Origin: JBCBJZ01 sp038522635
GTDB lineage: Bacteria > Pseudomonadota > Alphaproteobacteria > Rhizobiales > Hyphomicrobiaceae
Reading direction: 5' to 3'
Assembly: GCA_038522635.1 (NCBI GenBank)
Contig: JBCBJZ010000084.1
Location: 1-15,987, forward strand
DNA: 15,987 bases
Of this stretch, positions 1 through 7,618 are shown piece after piece; positions within the stretch are counted from its first letter, which is position 1; every line of letters begins with the position of its first letter. The notes under the pieces were generated by a model. The model was given only the letters and a program-made list of their open reading frames with translations. It had not been told where the DNA came from and made no database searches. Position numbers and translations under genes: made by a program.

Positions 1-711
1 GGCAGCATCCCCGGCATCGGCGCAGCACCGTCGGCCTTCCTCAGCTACAGCGAGGCGCGTCGCAATTCGCCGCGCAAAGAGAACTTCGGCAAGGGCGAAG
101 TGGAGGGCGTGGCGGCGTCGGAAGCGGGCAACAACGGGGTCTGCGGGGCAACGCTCATCCCGCTGCTCGCGCTTGGCGTTCCAGGCGACATCATCACCGC
201 CATCATCATCGGCGCGTTCATGATCCACGGCCTGCAACCGGGGCCGATGATGTTCATCGCCAACGCCAACATCATCTACGCGTTGTTCCTTGGCCTGATC
301 GTATCGTCGGTATTGCTGCTGTTCGTGGGGTCCGTCGCGATCCGCTTCTTCCGCTACATCGCCGAAATCCCGCGCGCGGTCCTCATGCCGACCGTGTTCA
401 CACTGTGCGTGTTCGGCGTCTACGCGGTGAACAACAACGTCTTCGATATCGGCGTGATGCTGGCGATGGGGTGGGTCGGCTACTTCATGATGCGCAACGA
501 CATCCCGCCCGCGCCCTTCTTGATCGCCTTCATCCTGGGGCCATTGCTGGAGGATAACTTCCGCCAGGCCATGCTGATGTCGGGCGGGGATGGCGCGATC
601 CTGTTCCGCAGCCCGATAACCTGGGTGTTCTGGGCGTTGACGGCCATCACGGTGGCAGCGCTGATCCGTGCCGGCCTCAAGGGGCGCTCGCCGGCGCTGG
701 CCGAGGGCTGA
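1..711 (+). CDS. Tripartite tricarboxylate transporter permease, TctA family (C-terminal 236 aa, 5' end outside window)
   Basis: This is the large integral-membrane subunit of a TTT-family secondary transporter, which normally works with a small membrane protein (TctB) and a periplasmic binding protein (TctC) to import tri- or dicarboxylates. The frame is open from base 1. The first visible residues (GSIPGIGAAPSAFLSY) match the conserved TctA signature G-x-x-P-G-x-G-A, and about 35 residues on come the EGVAASEAGNN and IPLLALGVPGD motifs typical of the family. Several hydrophobic membrane segments follow. The reading frame ends in a TGA at 709-711, and TctA proteins are usually about 500 aa, so roughly half is visible. 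An internal ATG at 100 is not the start, because conserved sequence precedes it in the same frame. The gene converges on the phosphoesterase gene. No TctB or TctC is visible, and the substrate cannot be told from sequence. Confidence 0.93.
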   Translation, partial: GSIPGIGAAPSAFLSYSEARRNSPRKENFGKGEVEGVAASEAGNNGVCGATLIPLLALGVPGDIITAIIIGAFMIHGLQPGPMMFIANANIIYALFLGLIVSSVLLLFVGSVAIRFFRYIAEIPRAVLMPTVFTLCVFGVYAVNNNVFDIGVMLAMGWVGYFMMRNDIPPAPFLIAFILGPLLEDNFRQAMLMSGGDGAILFRSPITWVFWALTAITVAALIRAGLKGRSPALAEG

Positions 712-755
712 TTGTGCAAGAACCAGGGAGCAACGGGCGCTATGTGGCCGGCCCG

Positions 756-2894
756 TCAGGCTTCATCATCATCCCAGAAGCGCAGATTGCCGCGTCGGTT
801 GACCAACCCGTGGCGTGGATGATAGCCGCGGTCGACATCCTCAAATGTGTCGCATTGCAACGTGCAGCCGTGCTGCGCTGCCGATCTGAGTGCGGCGCCC
901 AATGTGCGCGCGATCGCTTCGTCATCGGTGTTGGCGACAGCGGGGTCCACGTGGCTGAGCCGTAGGTTGACCACGCCTGTGAGGCCACGCGGCTGCGTGA
1001 AGGCCGCGAGCGCGCTGATGACATCGGCGGGATCATCGCCCCAAGGGCATTGCACCACCACACCGGCGCGCGCTGGCGACGTGGCACCGTCGTTTGCCAG
1101 CGCTGGCACAGGTGTTGTCAGGGGTCTTGGCGCGGGCGCCGGCGTTGGCGCGGGCGCCGATGCGGCCTTGAGCCAGGGCAAGCCGGCGGCGAGCTCGCGG
1201 GCAAGGAAGCCGCAACTCACGGTATGGGCGAACGGGTGGGCGGCGTATTTCGGGTCCGCCTCCACCATGGCGTCGAACGAGGTGAGTGCGCTGATCCAGC
1301 ACGGCCGCTGAAGCAGGTCTGAAACGCCCCGCAGGGCAGCCCAGGTCGGCTCGGCTTCGCTGCGCGCGACCACCACCTCTAGCGCGTGCAGTTGCTCTCC
1401 CAGCGCGTTCAACGTTTGCAGACCGCGCTTGTCGGGCAGGCCCAAGCTGAACACCACGAAGCGCAAGCCAAGCCGTGCGACCTGCGCCATGCGGGCGCTG
1501 ATCTGCGGTGACATCGCATCGCTCAACGGCACGCGCACCACGTCGATGCCCATCTGCTGCAGCCGCAACAACCCATAATCGTTGCGTACGCGCTTGCGGG
1601 CGAACTCCTCCATCGGCCCATTGTAAGGCAGACTGCGCGGTTCCGCCCATGCGTGCCGCAAATGTGGGATCAGGCCGTCGAAGCGACGGGGCGTCGGCGC
1701 GTCCAATGTAGCCTGCGCCTGCCCTTGCCCCTGTCGCTCGGCCTGCCGCTCGGTCTGGCCTTGGGCCTTGATCTCGGCTCGCGCGTCGTCGTCATCGCTC
1801 CTTTCACGGCCGCGCGTCGGCAGGACGCGCAACGTATGACCGTGCTCATAAATCTGCAGCACGCTGACCGCGTATTTGCCCTCATCATCGCGGCCATGTT
1901 CGGCGGCGGGAAGCGTGGGAAACAGCTCCGCGTAATCCTGACGGATGAAACTCGTCGGCGGCAGGCAGTAGTAGGCGACGCCGCGATCCTCGTTGAAGAA
2001 GTAATGGTGCACGTGGCCGCTGAAGACGGCCTCCACCTTGTGCGCGGCCATCAGGTCGAGGAACCAACGGCGGCCCGGTTCTGCGTAGTTGTCGTAGTGG
2101 TCCTGCTCGTCGGGCGCGGCAATGAACGGGGGATAGTGCGAGAGCACGAAAATGCGCGCACCTTCGAGCGCGGCAAGTTGTGCCTCAAGCCAGGCGCGTT
2201 GCTCCGCTTCCGCCGGCAGCCCGCTGTTCACGATCGACGCGTTCACCAGCAAGACGTGGATTTCCAGAGGTGCTGCCGCCGCTTCGCCGTGGTCCGGCGT
2301 AAGCGCAACTTGATGGACCACGTGCCGCCAGCTCGCGCCGAACGTCTGCGTATAGGTCGCAACGCTTGCCGGCGTTGCCGCCTTGGCCGGCATGCCAGGC
2401 GATGGCTTGTCGCCGATGTCGTGGTTGCCGGGGATGCGGTGCAGCGCGGGTTTCAGCGGCGCAAGGATGCGTTCGGCCTCCGCCGCCGCCTGGGCGTATT
2501 CAGGCATATGCGGCAGCACGTGCACGATGTCGCCGAGGTGAAAGCTCACCTCAGGGGCCTGGGCGGCCAGCAGGTTGACCGCGTAACGCGCCCGCGCGTT
2601 GGCCTTGAGGTTAACGGGAAAGGGCGATGAGCGGTCGCCGCCCGGCGCGCGCACGTGCGTATCCGTGATCAGGCCGATCCGCGCGAGCAGCCTGCCTTGT
2701 GAGCGCGCGTTGTGCGAAGCGGTCAGCGGCGACGGGGACGTGAGGCGAGGCGATGCGGGTTGAGCCGGTGAGGGCTTCGACGCTGTGGACTTCGACGCTG
2801 TGGACTTCGACGCTGTGGACTTCGACGCTGTAGGCTTCGATGCTGTAGACATGGGTGGCGCTGGCTCCGCTGCCTTCGGTTCGCTAACCAGCAT
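756..2894 (-). CDS. Two-domain calcineurin-like metallophosphoesterase, 712 aa
   Basis: The N-terminal half is a metal-dependent phosphoesterase domain (about residues 70-360). Its metal-ligand motifs appear in the expected order: T-D-T-H at 77-80, G-D at 121-122, G-N-H-D at 156-159, a lone His at 253 in LSHYPP, and G-H-V-H at 293-296. A Gln/Arg/Glu-rich linker (about 370-400) leads to a C-terminal domain of about 310 aa. That domain has alternating strand/helix character and may be a TIM-barrel-like fold; I do not recognise it by name. It is interrupted by an Ala-Pro linker near 575-600. The first 60 residues are low-complexity Ser/Thr/Ala/Lys/Pro and include five pentapeptide repeats. I see no clear signal peptide. 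I chose the ATG at 2894, which has a weak GACGGGG just upstream. The Met at codon 15 is an alternative start and would remove only disordered sequence. The substrate is unknown. Confidence 0.85.
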   Translation of the reverse strand: MLVSEPKAAEPAPPMSTASKPTASKSTASKSTASKSTASKPSPAQPASPRLTSPSPLTASHNARSQGRLLARIGLITDTHVRAPGGDRSSPFPVNLKANARARYAVNLLAAQAPEVSFHLGDIVHVLPHMPEYAQAAAEAERILAPLKPALHRIPGNHDIGDKPSPGMPAKAATPASVATYTQTFGASWRHVVHQVALTPDHGEAAAAPLEIHVLLVNASIVNSGLPAEAEQRAWLEAQLAALEGARIFVLSHYPPFIAAPDEQDHYDNYAEPGRRWFLDLMAAHKVEAVFSGHVHHYFFNEDRGVAYYCLPPTSFIRQDYAELFPTLPAAEHGRDDEGKYAVSVLQIYEHGHTLRVLPTRGRERSDDDDARAEIKAQGQTERQAERQGQGQAQATLDAPTPRRFDGLIPHLRHAWAEPRSLPYNGPMEEFARKRVRNDYGLLRLQQMGIDVVRVPLSDAMSPQISARMAQVARLGLRFVVFSLGLPDKRGLQTLNALGEQLHALEVVVARSEAEPTWAALRGVSDLLQRPCWISALTSFDAMVEADPKYAAHPFAHTVSCGFLARELAAGLPWLKAASAPAPTPAPAPRPLTTPVPALANDGATSPARAGVVVQCPWGDDPADVISALAAFTQPRGLTGVVNLRLSHVDPAVANTDDEAIARTLGAALRSAAQHGCTLQCDTFEDVDRGYHPRHGLVNRRGNLRFWDDDEA
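2773..2847. repeat. Five tandem 15-bp repeats inside the phosphoesterase gene
   Basis: There are five head-to-tail copies of a 15-bp unit close to GACTTCGACGCTGTG. The inner three are almost identical and the outer two carry one or a few substitutions. The unit is a multiple of three, so copy-number change keeps the frame. On the minus strand it encodes the pentapeptide S/P-T-A-S-K near the N terminus of the phosphoesterase. The array probably arose by slippage and encodes a disordered tail. Confidence 0.95.
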
Positions 2895-3007
2895 GCCCCG
2901 TCGCAGGCGTCGAGGCTACGCGCATGAGGCACGCGCGCGAGACCTTTCGAGCGCCAGCATTGTTCGGTGGCAAACTGATCGTCGGGTCTCGCGAACACTG
3001 CGCAGCT

Positions 3008-4168
3008 TCAGACCGCTTCGAACAGAGCCGCCATCCCGAGGCCGCCAAGTGCGCCCTGTGCGGCGATGCCATAGCGGGCATCGCGTTGACCGCGCGCCAG
3101 GCCTGAAAAAAGCCGCGTGATCAGCACCGCGCCGGCTGCCCCTTGCGGATGCCCGCGCACCACCGCCCCGCCATCAGGGTTAAGCCGCGTCTCGTCAAAC
3201 GCGAACGCCTGCCCGAACGCGATCGCCTGGGCGCTGGATGTTTCAGCCAGCTCCACCTGCGCGACATCGGCGCAATCGAAGCCGTTCCATGCCCGCGACA
3301 ACCGCTCCATGGCCGCCATCGGTGCCGCCGCTTCCTGGCCGGGCGGCACACCAAGTGCAGCATGCGCGATGACTTGAAGTGCGGGTGGCCGGCCCAGCCC
3401 CTCAAAGATGTCGCGTGAGACGATCGCGGTCAGCGCCGCGCCGTCGTGGGCGTGGGCCGTATTGCCGATGGTCAACGTGCCTTCGGGCGGCAACAGCGGG
3501 TCAAACTCTTCAAGTGCCTCGCGCGACAGTTCGCCAACGGCCTGGTCGCGGCGCTCATCGTCGCTTGTCTTGAGAGGCACGATCTCATCATCGAAGCGGC
3601 CCGTGGTGCGGGCGTAAGTGATCCGCTGGTGCGCTTCGAGCGTTGCCTGATCCTGGGCAGCGCGTGTGATGGCAAGGTCGCGCGCCATCGCTTCGGCGGC
3701 GGCGAACAGCTGCGGCCACTCGCCCTCTTCGGCGCTCTCGATCGTGGGACGTGCCGCAATGAATTGAGGCATGTGGTAGAGCGACGGCGGTTTAGCGATG
3801 CGCCAGGGGGCAGTGGAGGGCGAATCCGCACCGCCGGCAATGATGACGTTGCGCTCGCCGGATGCGACCTTGCGGACCGCGCTCATGATCGCTTCGAAAC
3901 CGGAGGCGCATTGCTGGTCGATGCTGTAGGCGGGTACGTCTTCGGGCAGCCCTGCGGCGAGCGCGATCATGCGGGCTGGGTTACCATGGTTGCCGGTGCT
4001 GCCGACGATCACTTCGTCAACCTGCGTCGGCGTTAGGCCCGCGTCCTTGAGCACGGCCGCCAGAACCGGCGTCGTCAACGCTTCCAACCGGCGGGCGCGG
4101 TGCAACCCGCCCACCCGGCCCATGGCGGTCCGCCGTGCCGCCACGATATACGCCTCTACGCGCTCCAC
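3008..4168 (-). CDS. Thiolase-family protein with non-canonical active site, 386 aa
   Basis: Thiolases make or cleave 3-ketoacyl-CoA. The length and fold signatures fit: an N-terminal IVAARRT motif, the nucleophile region DQQCASG with Cys87, IGNTAHAHDGAA at 234-245, and the C-terminal GHPQGAAG with His340. Two normal catalytic elements are replaced. The N/H-E-A-F motif reads A-E-T-S (308-311). The C-terminal segment that normally carries the second catalytic Cys (C-x-G) reads QGALGGLG, with no Cys. The protein may therefore catalyse a different or partial reaction. The GTG at 4168 is chosen because GAGGAG lies 7-8 bases upstream and the family's usual N terminus begins there. A longer frame reaches an ATG at 4306 but adds 46 residues foreign to thiolases. 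It stands alone on the minus strand, divergent from ispG, and the substrate is unknown. Confidence 0.88.
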   Translation of the reverse strand: MERVEAYIVAARRTAMGRVGGLHRARRLEALTTPVLAAVLKDAGLTPTQVDEVIVGSTGNHGNPARMIALAAGLPEDVPAYSIDQQCASGFEAIMSAVRKVASGERNVIIAGGADSPSTAPWRIAKPPSLYHMPQFIAARPTIESAEEGEWPQLFAAAEAMARDLAITRAAQDQATLEAHQRITYARTTGRFDDEIVPLKTSDDERRDQAVGELSREALEEFDPLLPPEGTLTIGNTAHAHDGAALTAIVSRDIFEGLGRPPALQVIAHAALGVPPGQEAAAPMAAMERLSRAWNGFDCADVAQVELAETSSAQAIAFGQAFAFDETRLNPDGGAVVRGHPQGAAGAVLITRLFSGLARGQRDARYGIAAQGALGGLGMAALFEAV

Positions 4169-4565
4169 CTGAATGCTCCTCGCCCGCTGCCGCCTCCAAA
4201 GTTGTGAGGGGTGCAGCCATAAAAAGGTGGCCAAATCCCGGTGAGGTTGCGCTGAACGCGCTTCGTCAGGCCACGTGCGATGCTCTTGTTTCGGCTTGTT
4301 GCACAACAGTCACGGTTCCGGCGATGGGCCGCCGCGACCCGCGACCAGCGATGCGGCGGCAATCTCGTGCTGGTCAAAGGACGTCTTGCCGCCGTAACAA
4401 GGCACAGTGATGCTAGCGCGGTGTCGGCGTGGTGTTGGCGTGGCCGCCCGGTACGGCTTGCCGGCCGGGGCATTGTCACGGCGCCCGCGATGCTACGACC
4501 AGCGATCTTTCGGCCAGTGACGTTCCATGAGCGCCCTTTTGGCCAGCGACACTCGGAGTGAGCCC
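4169..4565. other. Divergent intergenic region between the thiolase-like gene and ispG
   Basis: These 397 bp separate two divergently transcribed starts, so both promoters should lie here. I see no convincing sigma-70 promoter, RNA gene or conserved small protein. A 10-bp near-direct repeat (GGCCAGTGAC at 4512-4521, GGCCAGCGAC at 4541-4550) lies just ahead of ispG. Reading frames on both strands here look like GC-driven noise. Confidence 0.5.
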
Positions 4566-5804
4566 ATGAGCGAACTACGTCTTCCCCGCCGCAAAGCCGT
4601 CAGCGTCGATGTTGGCGGTGTGCTCATCGGCGGCGATCATCCGATCGTCGTGCAGTCGATGACCAACACGGATACCGCCGATGTTGACGGCACGGTTCGC
4701 CAGGTGGCCGCGCTGGCGCAGGCAGGCTCTGAACTCGTGCGGATCACTGTTGACCGGGAAGAAGCGGCCGCGGCGGTGCCCCATATCCGCGAGCGGCTCG
4801 ACCGGATCGGCATCGATGTCCCCCTCGTCGGCGACTTCCACTATATCGGGCACACGCTGCTGGCGAACCATCCCGCCTGCGCCGAAGCGCTCGCGAAATA
4901 CCGGATCAACCCGGGCAACGTCGGCTTCAAAGCGAAGAAGGACGTGCAGTTTTCATCGATCATCGAACGGGCGCTTGAGAACGGCAAGCCGGTGCGCATC
5001 GGCGTCAACTGGGGCAGTCTTGACCAGGACTTGCTGACCCACTTGATGGACGAGAACGCCAAGGCCGAGGCCCCACGCGATGCCCGCACGATCATGCACG
5101 AGGCGATCGTGCAGTCGGCCTTACTGTCGGCTGAGCGCGCACAGACGTTGGGGCTTGGTGCCGACCGCATCGTGATCTCGGCCAAGGTGAGCGCAGTCCA
5201 GGACCTGATCAGCGTCTACACCATGCTGGCCGCGCGCTGTGACTACGCGCTGCATCTGGGGTTGACCGAAGCTGGCATGGGCACAAAGGGCGTGGTGGCC
5301 TCGGCCGCGGCGATGGGCGTGGTGCTGCAGCAGGGGATCGGTGACACGATCCGGGTGTCGCTCACCCCGGAGCCTGGCGGCGACCGCACCCGCGAGGTGA
5401 TCGTCGCGCAGGAGTTGCTACAGACGATGGGCTTGCGTTCGTTCGTACCGATCGTGGCCGCCTGTCCGGGCTGCGGACGCACCACATCGACGGTGTTCCA
5501 GGAACTGGCGGAAGACATCCAAAGCCACGTACGTGCACGGATGCCGGCCTGGTCGCAAACCTATCCGGGCGTCGAATCGATGGAGCTCGCCGTCATGGGC
5601 TGCATCGTCAACGGCCCCGGTGAATCAAAGCACGCCGACATCGGGATCTCGCTGCCGGGCACGGGCGAACAGCCGGCCGCCCCCGTCTTCATCGACGGCA
5701 AGAAGGCGATGACGTTGCGCGGTGCCAACATCGCAGCCGAATTCAAGCAGATCGTGGAAGACTACGTTGCAAAGCGCTACGGCGACGGGAAAGCGGGCGT
5801 TTAA
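4566..5804 (+). CDS. ispG: 4-hydroxy-3-methylbut-2-en-1-yl diphosphate synthase (IspG/GcpE), 412 aa
   Basis: IspG is the iron-sulfur enzyme that reductively opens methylerythritol cyclodiphosphate to HMBPP, the penultimate step of the MEP isoprenoid pathway in the cytosol. The N-terminal TIM-barrel signatures are clear: PIVVQSMTNTDTADV at about 26-40, the VPLVGDFHY segment at about 85-93, and RINPGNVG at about 113-120. The C-terminal 4Fe-4S domain has CPGCGRT with Cys300 and Cys303, then MGCIVNGPGE with Cys346 and the catalytic-region Glu353. All three cluster cysteines are present and the length is normal. The ATG at 4566 is chosen because GGAG stands about 8 bases upstream; an in-frame ATG at 4527 has no comparable site. 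Only 29 bp separate its stop from the next gene, so co-transcription is plausible. Confidence 0.97.
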   Translation: MSELRLPRRKAVSVDVGGVLIGGDHPIVVQSMTNTDTADVDGTVRQVAALAQAGSELVRITVDREEAAAAVPHIRERLDRIGIDVPLVGDFHYIGHTLLANHPACAEALAKYRINPGNVGFKAKKDVQFSSIIERALENGKPVRIGVNWGSLDQDLLTHLMDENAKAEAPRDARTIMHEAIVQSALLSAERAQTLGLGADRIVISAKVSAVQDLISVYTMLAARCDYALHLGLTEAGMGTKGVVASAAAMGVVLQQGIGDTIRVSLTPEPGGDRTREVIVAQELLQTMGLRSFVPIVAACPGCGRTTSTVFQELAEDIQSHVRARMPAWSQTYPGVESMELAVMGCIVNGPGESKHADIGISLPGTGEQPAAPVFIDGKKAMTLRGANIAAEFKQIVEDYVAKRYGDGKAGV

Positions 5805-5833
5805 TCAACGCATATGAATAAAGGAGACCGCCG

Positions 5834-6166
5834 GTGGGCACCTACATCGCGATGAACCGCTTCAAGGTGGATAAGGCCAGCGCGGACGCCTTCGAGACGC
5901 TTTGGAAGACGCGCGAAAGCTACCTTGATGAGGTCGACGGTTTCGTCGCTTTCCATCTGTTGCGCGGTCCCGATCGCGATGACCACATCCTTTATTCATC
6001 GCACACCGTTTGGCGCGACCACGAAGCATTCATCGCGTGGACCAAGTCGGAAGCGTTCCGCAAAGCTCACGCAACCGCTGGCGACGGCTCCATCCGTTCC
6101 CTCTACAACGGTGCACCTGAATTCGAAGGTTTCACCGTCATTCAAGAACTGACGCCCTCGCCGTGA
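5834..6166 (+). CDS. IsdG/HmuQ-like haem-degrading monooxygenase (ABM domain), 110 aa
   Basis: This small ferredoxin-like alpha/beta-barrel protein has the ABM fold. Asn8 (in AMNRF), Trp69 (in FIAWT) and His79 (in RKAHA) stand at almost the same spacing as the Asn7-Trp67-His77 catalytic triad of IsdG, so haem opening with iron release is the likely activity. The sequence resembles HmuQ/HmuD-type enzymes of rhizobial bacteria, including the FHLLRGP and PEFEGF segments. The GTG start at 5834 is preceded by a strong AAGGAG at 5820-5825. The exbB/exbD pair downstream supports a role in haem-iron use. The split is one part sequence (triad), one part family knowledge, and the pathway assignment is inference. 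A generic quinol monooxygenase is the main alternative. Confidence 0.88.
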   Translation: MGTYIAMNRFKVDKASADAFETLWKTRESYLDEVDGFVAFHLLRGPDRDDHILYSSHTVWRDHEAFIAWTKSEAFRKAHATAGDGSIRSLYNGAPEFEGFTVIQELTPSP

Positions 6167-6216
6167 GCCCCTATGCTACGTAGACGAACAAGAGGCTGGA
6201 GAAGGCGGAACGCACT

Positions 6217-6813
6217 GTGGACGTGAGACGAGAGAAGGCGCGCGGGCGGTTTGGTGTTGGACGCGTGCTAGCGGCATGCGGGTTGCCGCAGCGAGGGCAT
6301 CGGGCATCGAAACGTCAGGCGCGTGCTGCCGGTGCCGCGATGGCGTTAACCTTGGCCATCGCGCTCAATCCGGCCCTGGCGCCTATTCCGGCGCAGGCAC
6401 AGCAAACGGCGGCGCCTGCGCCAGCGCCCACGGCACAAACCACCAAACCCGCAGTTAAAGCCACGCCGCAACTGCGTATGGAACTGAACAGCCTGAAGAC
6501 CGTCGGTCAAAATTGCCGCGTCGGTTTCGTCATCCGCAATGACATGGGCGCCCCCATAAGCCACCTGATGTTCGAACTGGTGCTGTTTGACCGCCGTGAG
6601 CGCATCATCCAATTGCTTGTGATCGATGCCGGCCGCCTTCCGCGTGCCAAGACGCGCGTGCGCCAGTTCGATCTGCGAGGCCTGCCCTGCGACGACATCG
6701 GCCGTGCGCTGCTGAACGACATCACCAAGTGTGGTAAGCCGCCGCTGAACGCGCTGAAGTGTCTGGATGCGACCGCGGTATCGTCCCGCACCGGCGTGCC
6801 GTTCGAGCTTTAG
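6217..6813 (+). CDS. Secreted (periplasmic) protein of unknown function upstream of exbB, 198 aa
   Basis: The N terminus is basic and is followed by a hydrophobic stretch (about residues 38-56) and an AQA-Q site near 59-62, consistent with Sec-type export. A Pro/Ala-rich linker (about 63-85) leads to a globular domain (about 86-198) with mostly beta-strand character. That domain has four cysteines (100, 158, 172, 182), enough for two disulfides in the periplasm. Similar exported proteins are, from memory, common just upstream of exbB/exbD in Hyphomicrobiales, often labelled Tat-signal-sequence domain protein; no molecular function is established to my knowledge. I see no twin-arginine motif here. 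The GTG at 6217 has AAGGCGG about 8 bases upstream. Start positions further in (GTG 6265, TTG 6283) would give a more typical signal-peptide length. Confidence 0.75.
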   Translation: MDVRREKARGRFGVGRVLAACGLPQRGHRASKRQARAAGAAMALTLAIALNPALAPIPAQAQQTAAPAPAPTAQTTKPAVKATPQLRMELNSLKTVGQNCRVGFVIRNDMGAPISHLMFELVLFDRRERIIQLLVIDAGRLPRAKTRVRQFDLRGLPCDDIGRALLNDITKCGKPPLNALKCLDATAVSSRTGVPFEL

Positions 6814-6843
6814 AGCGGGGCTGTGCAAGGGCCGATTGGTCTT

Positions 6844-6886
6844 GGGCGTTTCAGTCAGGGGCGCTTCAGTCGCGGGCGCTTAACAC
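6844..6886. repeat. Three imperfect 15-bp direct repeats upstream of exbB
   Basis: Three units begin at 6844, 6859 and 6874, each starting GGGCG(C/T)TT. The first two continue CAGTC and the third diverges after CTTAA. They fill the middle of the 85-bp gap before exbB and end beside its ribosome binding site. They could be slippage products or a binding site; nothing in the sequence decides this. Confidence 0.75.
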
Positions 6887-6898
6887 GAGAGAGTTCGC

Positions 6899-7618
6899 GT
6901 GCAGGACCTGTTCGGCATGCTTGATGGCGCAACGCTGAATGCGGGGCTGGGGCTGCTGACGAAGGGCGGTCCGGTCGTCATCATCTTGTTGGTGTTGTCG
7001 GTGGTGGCGCTGACCGTGGCGCTTTTCAAAGCCTGGCAATTCGTCTGGCTCAACGTTGGCGCGCGGCGCACCATCGAAGCTGGCGTCCGCGAGTGGCTCG
7101 AAGGGCATGGCGCTCGCGCCATGGCGTATCTCGCCGCCCGCCGATCGCCGGCCGCCAAGGTCGTCGCGCACGCCATGTATGGGCGCATCGCAAACCTTCC
7201 CGAAGCGCTCATCAGGGAGGATGCAGAACGCATGGCGCTTGAGCATTTGGCGCGCCTGCGCCAGCACTTGCGCGTGCTTGAGGCGACCGCTCAACTGGCG
7301 CCCTTGCTGGGCCTTTTCGGTACGGTGCTTGGCATGATCAAGGCGTTCCAGGCGTTGCAAAGTGCCGGTGCAGCGAACGATCCAGCTGCACTCGCCGGCG
7401 GCATCTGGGTGGCGCTGCTGACCACGGCGGTGGGGCTCGCAGTCGCGATGCCAGCGGCGTTCGTGCTCTATTGGTTTGAGGGGCGTATCGACCGCGAACG
7501 CGCAACGATGGAATCGGCGTTGACGAGCCTTGCCACCAACCGGCTCGCGACCGGCATTGGCGGCGCCGGCATCTACGGGGCTGCGCGCAGTGGCGAGGCG
7601 CCTTATGCGGCTGAATGA
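6899..7618 (+). CDS. exbB: ExbB/TolQ/MotA-family proton channel subunit, 239 aa
   Basis: ExbB forms the inner-membrane pentamer that, with ExbD, converts proton motive force into motion of TonB (TolQ does the same for TolA). Three membrane segments fit the family: about 24-51, 130-149 and 166-192. The long cytoplasmic loop lies between the first two. The TM2 stretch has the usual A-P-L-L-G-L-F-G-T-V-L-G-M-I signature and TM3 has GGIWVALLTTAVGLAVAMPA. The GTG start at 6899 follows GAGAGAG at 6887-6893. The gene overlaps exbD by 14 bp, implying translational coupling. ExbB rather than TolQ is preferred because of the neighbouring haem monooxygenase and the absence of tolA, tolB or pal, but the sequence alone does not separate them. 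Confidence 0.92.
   Translation: MQDLFGMLDGATLNAGLGLLTKGGPVVIILLVLSVVALTVALFKAWQFVWLNVGARRTIEAGVREWLEGHGARAMAYLAARRSPAAKVVAHAMYGRIANLPEALIREDAERMALEHLARLRQHLRVLEATAQLAPLLGLFGTVLGMIKAFQALQSAGAANDPAALAGGIWVALLTTAVGLAVAMPAAFVLYWFEGRIDRERATMESALTSLATNRLATGIGGAGIYGAARSGEAPYAAE

Noticed and set aside
1653..2630. 325-codon plus-strand open frame
   Set aside because: It lies wholly antisense to the phosphoesterase, whose metal motifs are clear. The composition is Arg/Val-rich noise typical of antisense GC-rich DNA.
4169..4306. 46-codon upstream extension of the thiolase-like protein to an ATG
   Set aside because: The extra residues are unlike thiolases, and a GTG with a good GAGGAG site sits at the usual family start.
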